A stretch of DNA of 64,000 nucleotides, from NCBI GenBank assembly GCA_910589315.1, contig CAJUTB010000012.1:1-64000 (forward strand), in the 5' to 3' direction. The translations under genes and the position numbers were made by a program. Shown piece by piece: positions 34,934 through 43,387 of this stretch. The notes under the pieces are model-generated. The model saw only the letters and a list, made by a program, of their open reading frames with translations, searched no databases and was not told the DNA's origin. Source of the stretch: an uncultured Oscillibacter sp. (GTDB taxonomy: Bacteria; Bacillota; Clostridia; Oscillospirales; Oscillospiraceae). Each line of letters starts with the position of its first letter. Position 1 is the stretch's first letter.

Positions 34934-35980
34934 TTACGGCACAGCGGGTTCTGGCGGGGCTGGTGGTTCCTCCACCACCGCCTGGGGGTTCGGCCGGGCG
35001 GCTTCCGCCTCCTTCAGCAGGCTTCGGGCCGCTGTCAAATACTGCTCCAATTCCCGAACCTGCCGCTCATGGTATTCCGTCTGCTCGGCGTACTTCTTGA
35101 CCTGCTCATAGCCTGCTTCAATTCCAGAAATGTCGGAATCCGGCATGGTTTGCACCCGCTCGTTTTCCTGTCTGCACAGGTCATGCTGCGTCCGGCAGTT
35201 CTCCTGGGCCTCGGCCGCGCTCGCCTTCCGGAGAGTCAAATTCGAAATGCTGTTTTGGATGCGGTTTTTCAGCCCCTGGACCTCCGGACCGCTTTCCCCC
35301 AGCGACTCCCTTGCCGCGTTCAGCTCTCCAAGCAGCAAATCGATTTCCGCCGCGTCATACTCCGTCTCCGCTTTCTCCCGGGCCGTCCGCGCCCGGTCAT
35401 ACCAATCCTGCGCTTTGTTTTTCAGCTCCGGTATGTCCTTTTCCGTTGTGCCGGCATTGGTGGGCAAGGTTTTTATGTCCTTTGGAATGTCGTCCCCCAC
35501 CTCGCTCCAAGGAATATCCACGCAGAGCATCTCCCGATACCCCAGAGTCGTCGTCTCCACCAGGAGGCCGGATTGATCCGCCGACAGGTCGCCGTAGGTC
35601 TTTTTCATCACGGTACAGCCGGTAAACACGTAAGTCCGCGCCACTACGCCGGGAATGAACTGGTCATGATTCCGGCTCACAAACAGCAGCACCGGAAGCG
35701 TCAGATCCGCCCCCAGCGGCATCGGGTCCATGTAATCCACGCCTACATACCGGTCAATTTCCAGGGTAAAGGGCCGCGTGATGGGCTTGCGCCTCATATG
35801 CACGTAGTCATTCAGGCCGCCTTCCTGGATGAAGTCGTATTCCAATTCCCGGCTGAATGCCCGAATGCTCTTGCAGGGCAGGTCGTAGAGCATTTCCACC
35901 CGCAGCATGAAGTTAAAGCTGACCAGCGGGTTTTTTCCCTGGTTCCATACCAGCCAGTTCTGATCGGTAATGCTTGCCAC
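34934..35980 (-). CDS. CIS tube-like protein with C-terminal coiled coil
   Basis: The start is GTG at 35980 behind GGGAGAGGGG. The 348-residue protein has an N-terminal domain of about 165 residues with FNFMLRVEMLYDLPCKSIRAFSRELEYDFIQEGG and FTGCTVMKKTYGDLSADQSGLLVETTTLGYREM. This pattern fits gp19-type tube subunits and suggests a tube-initiator layer. From about 185 to 330 it is a long coiled coil (EKAETEYDAAEIDLLLGEL, YEQVKKYAEQTEYHERQVREL) and then a Pro-rich tail. A coiled coil on a tube subunit is unusual. Confidence 0.72.
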   Translation of the reverse strand: MASITDQNWLVWNQGKNPLVSFNFMLRVEMLYDLPCKSIRAFSRELEYDFIQEGGLNDYVHMRRKPITRPFTLEIDRYVGVDYMDPMPLGADLTLPVLLFVSRNHDQFIPGVVARTYVFTGCTVMKKTYGDLSADQSGLLVETTTLGYREMLCVDIPWSEVGDDIPKDIKTLPTNAGTTEKDIPELKNKAQDWYDRARTAREKAETEYDAAEIDLLLGELNAARESLGESGPEVQGLKNRIQNSISNLTLRKASAAEAQENCRTQHDLCRQENERVQTMPDSDISGIEAGYEQVKKYAEQTEYHERQVRELEQYLTAARSLLKEAEAARPNPQAVVEEPPAPPEPAVP

Positions 35981-35998
35981 GTCCAGACCCCTCTCCCT

Positions 35999-36157
35999 TT
36001 ATTTCCCGAATTCCAAAATACTCTTTTCCTGTTTCCCCGAGGGATTCAGCCGGCTGTTGATTGCGGAGATTTCTCCGCACCAGCGACGGCGGCTGGCATG
36101 GTCCAGCTCCAGCACCTCGCCCGCGCTCCAATGGAAATAGTAGGAAATGAAGCTCAT
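35999..36157 (-). CDS. DUF6760-like CIS microprotein
   Basis: From ATG at 36157 the frame gives MSFISYYFHWSAGEVLELDHASRRRWCGEIS and ends SILEFGK. This matches the small DUF6760 proteins found in eCIS loci, with the motif FxAYHFHW...L.H..RRRWV.EIS.IN. The frame stays open upstream with no ATG, GTG or TTG. Residues LYPKDELYRE upstream also look conserved, so translation may begin at the CTG at 36187, six bases after GAGAGGG. The N-terminus is therefore uncertain. The role in assembly is unknown. Confidence 0.75.
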   Translation of the reverse strand: MSFISYYFHWSAGEVLELDHASRRRWCGEISAINSRLNPSGKQEKSILEFGK

Positions 36158-36189
36158 CTCCCGATACAGCTCATCCTTTGGATACAGCG

Positions 36190-36552
36190 TTATCCCTCTC
36201 GCGTAAAATTTATGGGAACCTCAAAGATTTTGCCGCAGTCTGGACACACGGCCCGCATCGTGGGCGGCTCCACGTTGTTAATGCGCTGGTACATATCCTG
36301 CAAAAAGGCCAGGTCCGCTGTGAAAAAACGCTCCACTATGGACGCGGCCACCACGTCGACCCCCTCCAGCTCCGTGATGACCGAGGCCAGGACCACAATG
36401 GTCAAATAAGAGGGGTTCGACAACACGCGGGGATCGCGGGTCGCCATGATCTCATCCCCGGCGGTGGCAAGACGCATCTTGCCACGCCGGTGGATGTTCC
36501 CCTGCTGGTCTACAAAGCCTTTTGGCAATTCAAAATCGTATACCGTCGTCAT
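36190..36552 (-). CDS. CIS conserved protein, tail-assembly-like, 120 aa
   Basis: The product begins VYDFELPKGFVDQQGNIHRRGKMRLATAGDEI and continues DPRVLSNPSYLTIVVLASVITELEGVD, a very well conserved small protein of eCIS clusters. A CxxC pair near the C-terminus (VCPDCGKIFEVP) could bind zinc. By position after the tube gene it may act as a tube assembly chaperone, as gpG-type proteins do in phages; that role is inferred. The DUF6760 frame follows directly. Confidence 0.82.
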   Translation of the reverse strand: MTTVYDFELPKGFVDQQGNIHRRGKMRLATAGDEIMATRDPRVLSNPSYLTIVVLASVITELEGVDVVAASIVERFFTADLAFLQDMYQRINNVEPPTMRAVCPDCGKIFEVPINFTREG

Positions 36553-36564
36553 ATATCCTTACCA

Positions 36565-37068
36565 TTAAGAGGGAATGACCAATTCTTCGTATGCAATTTC
36601 CACCGTCTCAATGGCAACCTCGCTGGTGGAGGCGTTGAGATCGGGACCGCTGTATTTGCAGACCCAGGCGTCTTTCAGCACCCAGAGCGTGCTTCCCTTG
36701 GTGGTCTCGTACGTCGAGCTGGGGGATTCGGGCCGGATATCCAGCAGCTCAATGGTAACGTCTTTCCGGGGCATGGCCCCGCGGATCTCGCTGACACACT
36801 CCTGAATCCACTTTTTGAAACCATTGCCGATGGTGTAGCCCATGCGAAGCGTAATGTTGCCGTGCTTGACCAGGCCCGGGATCTTCAGGGGGGCCAGGGA
36901 GTGGGCGTTGCCCTGGCGGAACTCGATCACGTCAACGCTGGCCTCAATTCCCGTCGCCTCGCTGAATGCCGCCATTGCCCCGGTCAGCTCCGGCACGGAT
37001 ACCAGGAAATTCATTTTGGTAAGCGGATAGACCAGACTCCTGCTGTTGGCCTCATAATTCGTCGCCAT
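36565..37068 (-). CDS. CIS inner tube protein
   Basis: Two ATGs lie close together. The second, at 37068, has AAAGGAG at proper spacing and gives 167 residues. SRSLVYPLTKMNFLVSVPEL, VIEFRQGNAHSLAPLKIPGLVKHGNITLRMGYT and VTIELLDIRPESPSSTY show the gp19/Hcp-like tube fold of Afp1/Afp5-type proteins. Hexamers stack to form the inner tube. It follows the sheath gene, with a 103-base gap that carries a GC-rich stem-loop. Confidence 0.92.
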   Translation of the reverse strand: MATNYEANSRSLVYPLTKMNFLVSVPELTGAMAAFSEATGIEASVDVIEFRQGNAHSLAPLKIPGLVKHGNITLRMGYTIGNGFKKWIQECVSEIRGAMPRKDVTIELLDIRPESPSSTYETTKGSTLWVLKDAWVCKYSGPDLNASTSEVAIETVEIAYEELVIPS

Positions 37069-37171
37069 AAACATTCTCCTTTATCGTTAATCATGCGTTG
37101 AGCTTCCTCCCGGGAACCCCAACCAAAAGAGCTTTCTCACACAGCCGCCTGGAAGCGGCTTCCGGGGAGTC

Positions 37172-38881
37172 TTATTCCTCCCCGCCGCCTCCGCCGTTTT
37201 CAGCGGTGAACTGCGTCACGCGGAAAATCACAAATTCCGCCGGACGGCTGGGGGCAATGCCGATTTCGCAGATCAGCCGGCCATTCATGATGTCGTCCCG
37301 GCTCATGGTGTTGGGGCCGATGTCCACGAAGAACGCCTCTGCCGGCGTCTCGCCCGCCAGCATTCCCGCCCGGAACATATTCTCCAGGAAGGAGGCGACC
37401 GTCATCTGCACGCGGGACCACAGCGAGGCGTTGTTCGGCTCGAACACCACCCAATTCGTCGCCGCTTTGATGGACTGTTCCACATAGATGAACAGCCGCC
37501 GGACGTTGACATATTTGAAGCTCGCATTGGAACTGGCCGTCCGCGCCCCCCAGACCCGGATGCCCTGGCCCGGCAGAGCCCGGATCAGGTTCACGCCCGC
37601 CGGGTTCAAAATGTCCTGCTCGCCGTTGTTGTAGCCCACGGAAAGGCCGGTGCACTGCACCGCTTCGTTTGCCGGGGCTTTGTGGACACCGCGGGTCACG
37701 TCGGTCCGGGAGTACACGCCCGCCACCGCGCCGGAGGGCGGCACAAAGCCGGGCTTCCGGGTCATGGGGTCGAAAATCTGAATCCAGGGATGATACATCG
37801 CCGCATAGCTGGAATCCACGATGCCGCGGTATTCCAACAGGTCGTTGACCTTTACCTTGCCGGCCGGGATGTCCAGGATGGCAAACCGGTTCTGCTGGTT
37901 CTCACAGTGAGCCGTCAGGGATACGATCACCTCTGGGATGGTTACGCCGGGGATGGCAATGATGCTGGCCGTCGTGTTCTCAATGAAGGACTGAATTCCG
38001 GTCCGCTTGCCGGGGCCGCGGTCCTCGCCGATGTATGTCCCCGCGTCGACGGTATCCATACTGCCGTCCGCGCCGCCGGTGAAGGAGAGAGAACCTGCGG
38101 TCTTTCCCTCGCCAAAGAGCAGGGAAACCGGGTTTGCAAGCTCCGGCGCAGCCGCGGACTCCTCCACAGCCACCAGCTCGCTAGACCGCAGGCGGTCCGG
38201 CAGATAGTTGGGGGAGACGGGGTTCAGGTTCACGCCGGAATAGGTCTCCGTTTCTCCCTCGTACCGGATGATAACGTCCATCTCCACGGAATACGCCACC
38301 GCCTTGGGCACCAACGCCGTATCCACCGGGTCTCCGGCAAACGCCTGCTCAAAGGTCACGCTGTTCTCGTAAACGCCTGCAATCCGGTTCAGCTCGCCGT
38401 TGAAGTCCACCAGATCGCCCTCGGCAAAGCCCGCCGTGTTCTTGGCGATATACACCAGGTCGCTCTCCTTGGCGGTAAGCTGCATTTTCCGCTTGTTCGT
38501 GGTGGTGAAGGTCATGAGAATCCGATTGCCCCATTTGCCCTCGTTAGCCGCCCGCAGGATCAGACCGCCCGCCTGTGCGCCGGCAATCTTCGCGTTGCTG
38601 GGAATAACGCGGGTCACAAAGCAGCGCGTGCCGCCGTTGGTGAAGAACTGCTCCACCGCATAGGGCAGATACCGGTAATCCCCGTGGGTGTACTCGCTGA
38701 GATAGCCGCCGAACTGCCGCTGAAAATCCGCAAAACTGGTCACCAGGGAGGGCGCGCCGATGGTGGGGCCTTTCACGGTCATGCCGATAAAACCCGCAGT
38801 GCTGGTGCCAACGCCTTCGATGGCACGGGGGGAGGATTCGTATTCCTCCACATATACGCCGGGAGACAGATATTCAGTCAT
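37172..38881 (-). CDS. CIS contractile sheath protein
   Basis: The 569-residue product has the sheath N-terminus MTEYLSPGVYVEEYESSPRA and a variable middle domain. The conserved C-terminal domain has RRLFIYVEQSIKAATNWVVFEPN, LWSRVQMTVASFLENMFRAG and GRLICEIGIAPSRPAEFVIF. It is the only sheath gene, whereas Afp and PVC loci have three. No good ribosome site precedes the ATG; the leader is A-rich (AATCAAAAAAATT), odd for a highly expressed protein. The gene ends Gly/Glu-rich. Confidence 0.96.
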   Translation of the reverse strand: MTEYLSPGVYVEEYESSPRAIEGVGTSTAGFIGMTVKGPTIGAPSLVTSFADFQRQFGGYLSEYTHGDYRYLPYAVEQFFTNGGTRCFVTRVIPSNAKIAGAQAGGLILRAANEGKWGNRILMTFTTTNKRKMQLTAKESDLVYIAKNTAGFAEGDLVDFNGELNRIAGVYENSVTFEQAFAGDPVDTALVPKAVAYSVEMDVIIRYEGETETYSGVNLNPVSPNYLPDRLRSSELVAVEESAAAPELANPVSLLFGEGKTAGSLSFTGGADGSMDTVDAGTYIGEDRGPGKRTGIQSFIENTTASIIAIPGVTIPEVIVSLTAHCENQQNRFAILDIPAGKVKVNDLLEYRGIVDSSYAAMYHPWIQIFDPMTRKPGFVPPSGAVAGVYSRTDVTRGVHKAPANEAVQCTGLSVGYNNGEQDILNPAGVNLIRALPGQGIRVWGARTASSNASFKYVNVRRLFIYVEQSIKAATNWVVFEPNNASLWSRVQMTVASFLENMFRAGMLAGETPAEAFFVDIGPNTMSRDDIMNGRLICEIGIAPSRPAEFVIFRVTQFTAENGGGGGEE

Positions 38882-38942
38882 AATTTTTTTGATTCCGGAG
38901 CCTTTGCCGGAACCGTCCTCCTTTCAATTTAACGCAATGCTT

Positions 38943-39326
38943 CTATATGATTACGGTGGTTTGCCCGGGATTCACAATCGTGATCGCGCCGCCATAGGCG
39001 CACATAATCTGCCCGTCGTTGGTCAGAACCGGCTTGCCGCCCACCTGGATCTTTCCGGGGCAGATCCAGCCGCCCGCCGGGGCCGGTACGCAGGGCTGGG
39101 GCGTCAGAACGCCCAGCGCAGCGGCGGTGGCCGCGGCAACCGCCGGATTTGCCATGGAGACGCACATGCCGCAGGGCGTAATATTGGTCATTGGCGCGGC
39201 GTCCGCAATGCTGGCGGCCGGTTTGCCGCCGATGCGGATGGACATCTGGTTCGTCGGCTGGATTTGACCGGGGGCCATTCCCATAGTGCACATACAGCTC
39301 GCACCTGCTACAACCGGAATTCCCAT
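38943..39326 (-). CDS. PAAR-like tip protein (DUF4280)
   Basis: The ATG at 39326 with GGAGGCGG upstream gives 127 residues: MGIPVVAGASCMCTMGMAPG, then CGMCVSMANPAV and CVPAPAGGWICPG. The Cys/Gly/Pro pattern is that of DUF4280 PAAR-like proteins, which sharpen the spike and can carry cargo. Here the gene lies beside the sheath gene rather than the spike gene. It starts directly after the stop of the upstream 241-residue protein. Confidence 0.88.
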   Translation of the reverse strand: MGIPVVAGASCMCTMGMAPGQIQPTNQMSIRIGGKPAASIADAAPMTNITPCGMCVSMANPAVAAATAAALGVLTPQPCVPAPAGGWICPGKIQVGGKPVLTNDGQIMCAYGGAITIVNPGQTTVII

Positions 39327-39327
39327 A

Positions 39328-40053
39328 TCAATCCGCCTCCAGCCGGGGGGACGCCCGGAAATCAACGGTCTGGAAACGCGTTTCGCCGCCGGACTCCCAG
39401 CGGACGTGCCACACGGCCCGTTCCCCCTCGTCCCAGACGCGCAGGCAGTACCGGCCGTCCGGGTCCGCACGGCCCAGCGTCATCGGACTCACGGGGAAAT
39501 AATTCCGGAAGGGCATCTCCAAAACCCGGTCCGTTTTTACGGTCTGCCCGTCCGTCATGCGCACAATCCGGAAGGGTTCAAACACGCCCCGGTCCGGGTC
39601 TACGAGGGCGTAATGAAGGCGGTCCAGCGTCAAACGGTGGGGATTAAAGAGCTTCGCCTGACGCTTCCGGGCATCAAACTCCCGCATCAGGCACCCGTTG
39701 TCCCCCGCCCGCACGGCGGACAGGGCCGTAATGCCCGGCAGGGTTCCGGACAGCGTGAGGAGTCCCTCGCCCCCGCCGGGGATCATATGGATCTCCAGCA
39801 AGGGGTATGCGCGGTTCAGCGCGTCCAGGTCCACATCCGCCCGGACCTCCTCGAAGTCCGGCGCGGCGGCTTCCAGACGGAATTGCCGCCTTCCCAGATT
39901 CTGGAATACCAGCACGCCGCCTTCCTTGACGCCGAACCGGACGGGCGCGCCGTCGATTCGGACCGCCGGATTCCGCACGTTCCGGCCCGAGGCGGTGTCG
40001 ATCAGGCGCAGAGCCAAATCCAGGCGGTGAGTAAATACCAGCGTTTTCTCCAA
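39328..40053 (-). CDS. Uncharacterised CIS-operon protein, 241 aa
   Basis: The start is TTG at 40053, touching the DUF4255 stop (TGATTG) and behind GGGGGGATGG. The first 90 residues look like a carboxypeptidase-regulatory-type beta sandwich (RLDLALRLIDTASGRNVRNPAVRIDGAPVRF, DFEEVRADVDLDALNRAYPLLEI). The rest is a second beta-rich domain ending HVRWESGGETRFQTVDF. There is no signal peptide. I do not recognise the family. It is tightly coupled to the cap and tip genes, suggesting a structural or tip-associated part. Confidence 0.65.
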   Translation of the reverse strand: MEKTLVFTHRLDLALRLIDTASGRNVRNPAVRIDGAPVRFGVKEGGVLVFQNLGRRQFRLEAAAPDFEEVRADVDLDALNRAYPLLEIHMIPGGGEGLLTLSGTLPGITALSAVRAGDNGCLMREFDARKRQAKLFNPHRLTLDRLHYALVDPDRGVFEPFRIVRMTDGQTVKTDRVLEMPFRNYFPVSPMTLGRADPDGRYCLRVWDEGERAVWHVRWESGGETRFQTVDFRASPRLEAD

Positions 40054-40647
40054 TCATCCATCCCCCCTTCCGTCCAGCATATTGATGGTAAACTGCGCCT
40101 CGGTGACTCTGGGCGGGTCCACCACAATCTCGCTGGAGAGAAATACCGGCGCGGCTTTGTAGAAAAGACTCACCTGATACGGCTTGTTGATCGCCGACCA
40201 AACACGAACCTTATCCTCCAGAGAAATCTTAGCCGGCGTGAACACCACCGGCGGCTCCGGAGTTTCCAGCCAGCTTTGCAGGCGGCGCGGGTCCACGGAG
40301 TTTCCGTCGTTGATGATCTGCGCCGCACGGCCCAGGATTTTCTGGGTGTCCGCCGCTTTCAGACCCATTTGGGACGAACCGTTGATAAAAAGCATATAGT
40401 ACAGGCTGTATGGCCGGGGAGGACGCCGCAGGCGGGTCCGGCCCGTGCCCATCAGCGAGGGAATGGAAACCTCTCCCTCCTCCCGGATGTCGTATAGATA
40501 CAGCCCCAGAATGTAGTCCACGTCCTGCTCCGCTGGAGAGGAAACGGAAATGTTATTGGGCGACGGAATCGGTTCCGGGCACATTTTTTCCCGAAGAATC
40601 TTTACCATGTGCTGGGAAACGTCGGCTATTATCGGATAATCCGCCAT
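40054..40647 (-). CDS. CIS sheath cap protein (DUF4255/Pvc16 N-terminal type)
   Basis: The 197-residue product has DVSQHMVKILREKM, ISVSSPAEQDVDYILGLYLYDIREE, PPRPYSLYYMLFINGSS and GRAAQIINDGNSVDP. These define DUF4255 (Pvc16_N), related to tail terminator proteins that close the sheath and tube distal to the baseplate. AAAGGATG lies at correct spacing before the ATG. It is the first recognisable structural gene in the transcription order, after the envelope-protein module. Confidence 0.92.
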   Translation of the reverse strand: MADYPIIADVSQHMVKILREKMCPEPIPSPNNISVSSPAEQDVDYILGLYLYDIREEGEVSIPSLMGTGRTRLRRPPRPYSLYYMLFINGSSQMGLKAADTQKILGRAAQIINDGNSVDPRRLQSWLETPEPPVVFTPAKISLEDKVRVWSAINKPYQVSLFYKAAPVFLSSEIVVDPPRVTEAQFTINMLDGRGDG

Positions 40648-40706
40648 GGCACATCCTTTCTCCGCGCCTCAGCCGGCGGCGGTTCTTTTCAAACGCTGCA
40701 TCCATT

Positions 40707-43373
40707 TCAGGCAGGCAGAAGCGTCAGAAGCGTCTGAGCCTGTTCCATCGCCGCGCTGTCGAAGGCGCAGCCCAGGTTGGTACCGGCCAGATACGCCGCC
40801 TGAACATCAAACTGTTCCACGGCGTACTCGGCGGGTATATGTACGCAGTTCCGATACTTGGCCATACGGGGCATCTGTTCGGCCTTCTCGCCGTCCCGGT
40901 CCCGGATGACCCGGGGGGAATAGAGGGTGAAGCCATGGAAATCACTGCCAAGAGCCAGCACGCCCAGGGAAGAATTTTTCTCCCAGATGTACCGCCGTCC
41001 CGTCAGAGCCTCCAACGCCGTCAGCGGCACATAGTTCCCCGTGCTGTCGGGAATGCGCTCGTAAATGAATTTACTCCCCAGGTTCGCTTGTTCCTGCGCC
41101 ATGGACGCCAGCAGCTGGCGGGCCGCACGGTTCCCGGTCTCCTCGTAGTACAGGTGCAGCGCGAGAATGGCAGTCATTTCGTTGTAACCGCGGTCGTTTC
41201 CCGCGCCCAGACTGCCGGCGCCTCCCAGACCGCCGGTTCCGCCTCCGCTCCCCAGGCCGTCAAGGAACTCATCCACAACGGCTTTCAGCTCCTCTCCGCT
41301 TCGCTGGTTCTTCAGCGCGCCGGGGTTCTCTAAAATCGCAGTTTCAATCGTATCAATCAGGCCCTGACCGCCGCCGTTCAGGAGAAGCTCGTTATAAACC
41401 TCCTGCATCGCGGGCAAAACCAGAGACGGAGCCGTGTTCAGCAGGCCGGACAGTGCGCCGACGGCGTTTCCAGCATTGGCGAGATCGGATAGAGCGTCCT
41501 GTTTCAGCTGGGACACCATCGCGCCCAGGGAACCGTCCGAAAGACCGTTTTCCAGAGACGACAGCTCCGCCTTTGCGGCGTTCAGCTCGTTTTTGAGATT
41601 TCCGTCTTCCGGCGCGGCGGCAGACTGCTCCATCAGATCCGCTATTTTGTCTTGCAGATCTGCGATCTGCGCGGTGGTCTCCGCTTCCATGGCGCGAATT
41701 TCCTCCTCCACGCCTTCGATCTGCTCCTCCAGCTCCTTGGCCGTGGTCAGGTCGTTTTTGTCCAGAGCGGACAGCCGCTGAACCTGCAACTCGTTCTTTT
41801 CCTCAATCAGGCGGTCCATCTCGTTGCCGCCGTTTGCCAGTTCCAGAGAGCGGAATTTCCGGGTCAAATACTCAATGTGGGCCTCTATGGACGCCTGGGA
41901 CGTTTCCTCGAAATCGTCTCGGGGCACCGAACTGCCATAGCCGCCCGCCTGGCTTAAACGTTCGTCAAGAAACGCCATACCGCTTTCATGGTCCACGCGG
42001 CTGCACTTGGCTTCGATCAGGAATTCCAGCTCGCCCCGGCAGGTATTGACAAAGCCCTCGTTTTCCCGAATAAACCGGTTCAGCAGAGCCTGAGCGGAAC
42101 CCTTGGCCTTCTCCGCCTGATACTCGCCGCTCTCTCCCTGTCCCAACGCGCCCAGGTAAGCCCCCGTTGCCTCGGACAGCAGACGGTTTTCCAAAAGCGC
42201 GAGCTCCCGCGGGCGGTCCGAAATCACATCGTTCAGGATATTGTCCAGCAGAATCAGATTCTGAACATCCGTGCCGCAGGCGGAGTGCGTCCCCGATTTC
42301 GCATGGTCAATCAGCGAATTGGAAAAGGAATATTCCGCCCGGCTCATCACCGTCACGCCCTCGTCCAGCATCTTGCCGCCGTAGGTTATCATAGACGCGC
42401 GCACATTGTTCAGGCTCTCCGAAACCGCGCTCATCATCTCCGGGTCGGTTTCCGCAATATCGACGCTGGCAGGTTCCTCCGCCGCTTCCCCGCCATCGTC
42501 TTCCGATTCGTCGCCTTCCCCGCCGTCTCCTTCGCCGCCGGGTTCGCTTCCGCCGCCTTCGTCAAGGGGACTGGAGGTCCCGGAACCGCCGCCCAGCTCG
42601 TCCAGGTATTCTTCCAGGGCCTTTTCCAAAACGGCATACACTTCGTAACGCCTCGCGGCGTCCACCGCCGCCATTACGCCGGAAACCTTGCCGGTTTCAT
42701 CAGCAGGCGCGTCGTTGGCGGACAAAACGTTCAGATAGCCTTGCAGGCCGGACAGCTTTTCTTCCAGCTCCGCCACTGCCGCCACGCCCTGTTCTCCGCT
42801 CACCGGCGTCTGCCAAATCTCGTCAATGCGTTTGGAAACGTCATTTTCCTCCTGAAGTTCAATGATCAAATCATACTGCATTTTCAGCGGCTGCAATTCC
42901 TCCATGGACTCCAAATCATAGGGGTCCCGGATGTCGAAAACGTTCACCGCCTGCCCCGTCCGCAGGTCGTAGGTCACTTTGTCGGACTTGGTGTGATGGG
43001 TGAAAAACAGTGCCTTCATTTCCTCGTCCGTGACGGGGGAGCCGCCCAGGGTGATGTCATCCAGGGACGACGCGGCGGAGATGTCGAACCAGGCCCCGCC
43101 GCCCAGCTCGGATTTGTAGTAAATCCGGTTCTGCCCAGATTCTTCCGCCGACTTCTCCGCCACCTCGTACAAACTGTCGTTCAAGGCGGAAAGATGAATC
43201 AAATGGGAACCGATTGCCAGGGTCGAGGGTTCAATTTCGGCGGGATCGATATGCACTGCCAGATTTTCGTCCCAAAAGCCCTGGGCATACAGGGTTCCCA
43301 GCGTCAGGACGCCTGCTGCCAGCAGGACGGCCGCCGCGGCCAGAAGCCGCCGGGGACAGGTTTTCGTTTTCAT
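40707..43373 (-). CDS. Large exported protein with CuAO-like C-terminal domain
   Basis: The ATG at 43373 follows AAAGGAGG. The 888-residue protein has a signal-anchor (RRLLAAAAVLLAAGVLTLGTL) and an N-terminal folded region. A Gly/Glu/Asp-rich low-complexity linker (about 250-300) and long coiled coils (EEKNELQVQRLSALDKNDL, IEGVEEEIRAMEAETTAQIADLQDKIADLM) follow. The C-terminal domain NYVPLTALEALTGRRYIWEKNS...HIPAEYAVEQF resembles the copper-amine-oxidase N-terminal domain common on Clostridia surface proteins. The N-terminal region (HLIHLSALNDSLYEVAEKS) is unrecognised. It may bind the cell wall and form a spacer or receptor for the CIS; this is inferred from layout. Confidence 0.7.
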   Translation of the reverse strand: MKTKTCPRRLLAAAAVLLAAGVLTLGTLYAQGFWDENLAVHIDPAEIEPSTLAIGSHLIHLSALNDSLYEVAEKSAEESGQNRIYYKSELGGGAWFDISAASSLDDITLGGSPVTDEEMKALFFTHHTKSDKVTYDLRTGQAVNVFDIRDPYDLESMEELQPLKMQYDLIIELQEENDVSKRIDEIWQTPVSGEQGVAAVAELEEKLSGLQGYLNVLSANDAPADETGKVSGVMAAVDAARRYEVYAVLEKALEEYLDELGGGSGTSSPLDEGGGSEPGGEGDGGEGDESEDDGGEAAEEPASVDIAETDPEMMSAVSESLNNVRASMITYGGKMLDEGVTVMSRAEYSFSNSLIDHAKSGTHSACGTDVQNLILLDNILNDVISDRPRELALLENRLLSEATGAYLGALGQGESGEYQAEKAKGSAQALLNRFIRENEGFVNTCRGELEFLIEAKCSRVDHESGMAFLDERLSQAGGYGSSVPRDDFEETSQASIEAHIEYLTRKFRSLELANGGNEMDRLIEEKNELQVQRLSALDKNDLTTAKELEEQIEGVEEEIRAMEAETTAQIADLQDKIADLMEQSAAAPEDGNLKNELNAAKAELSSLENGLSDGSLGAMVSQLKQDALSDLANAGNAVGALSGLLNTAPSLVLPAMQEVYNELLLNGGGQGLIDTIETAILENPGALKNQRSGEELKAVVDEFLDGLGSGGGTGGLGGAGSLGAGNDRGYNEMTAILALHLYYEETGNRAARQLLASMAQEQANLGSKFIYERIPDSTGNYVPLTALEALTGRRYIWEKNSSLGVLALGSDFHGFTLYSPRVIRDRDGEKAEQMPRMAKYRNCVHIPAEYAVEQFDVQAAYLAGTNLGCAFDSAAMEQAQTLLTLLPA

Positions 43374-43387
43374 GACGGCCTCCTTTC

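Noticed and set aside
33959..36409. 816-codon plus-strand frame opposite CIS genes
   Set aside because: Arg/Gln/His-rich antisense shadow spanning three real genes on the other strand.
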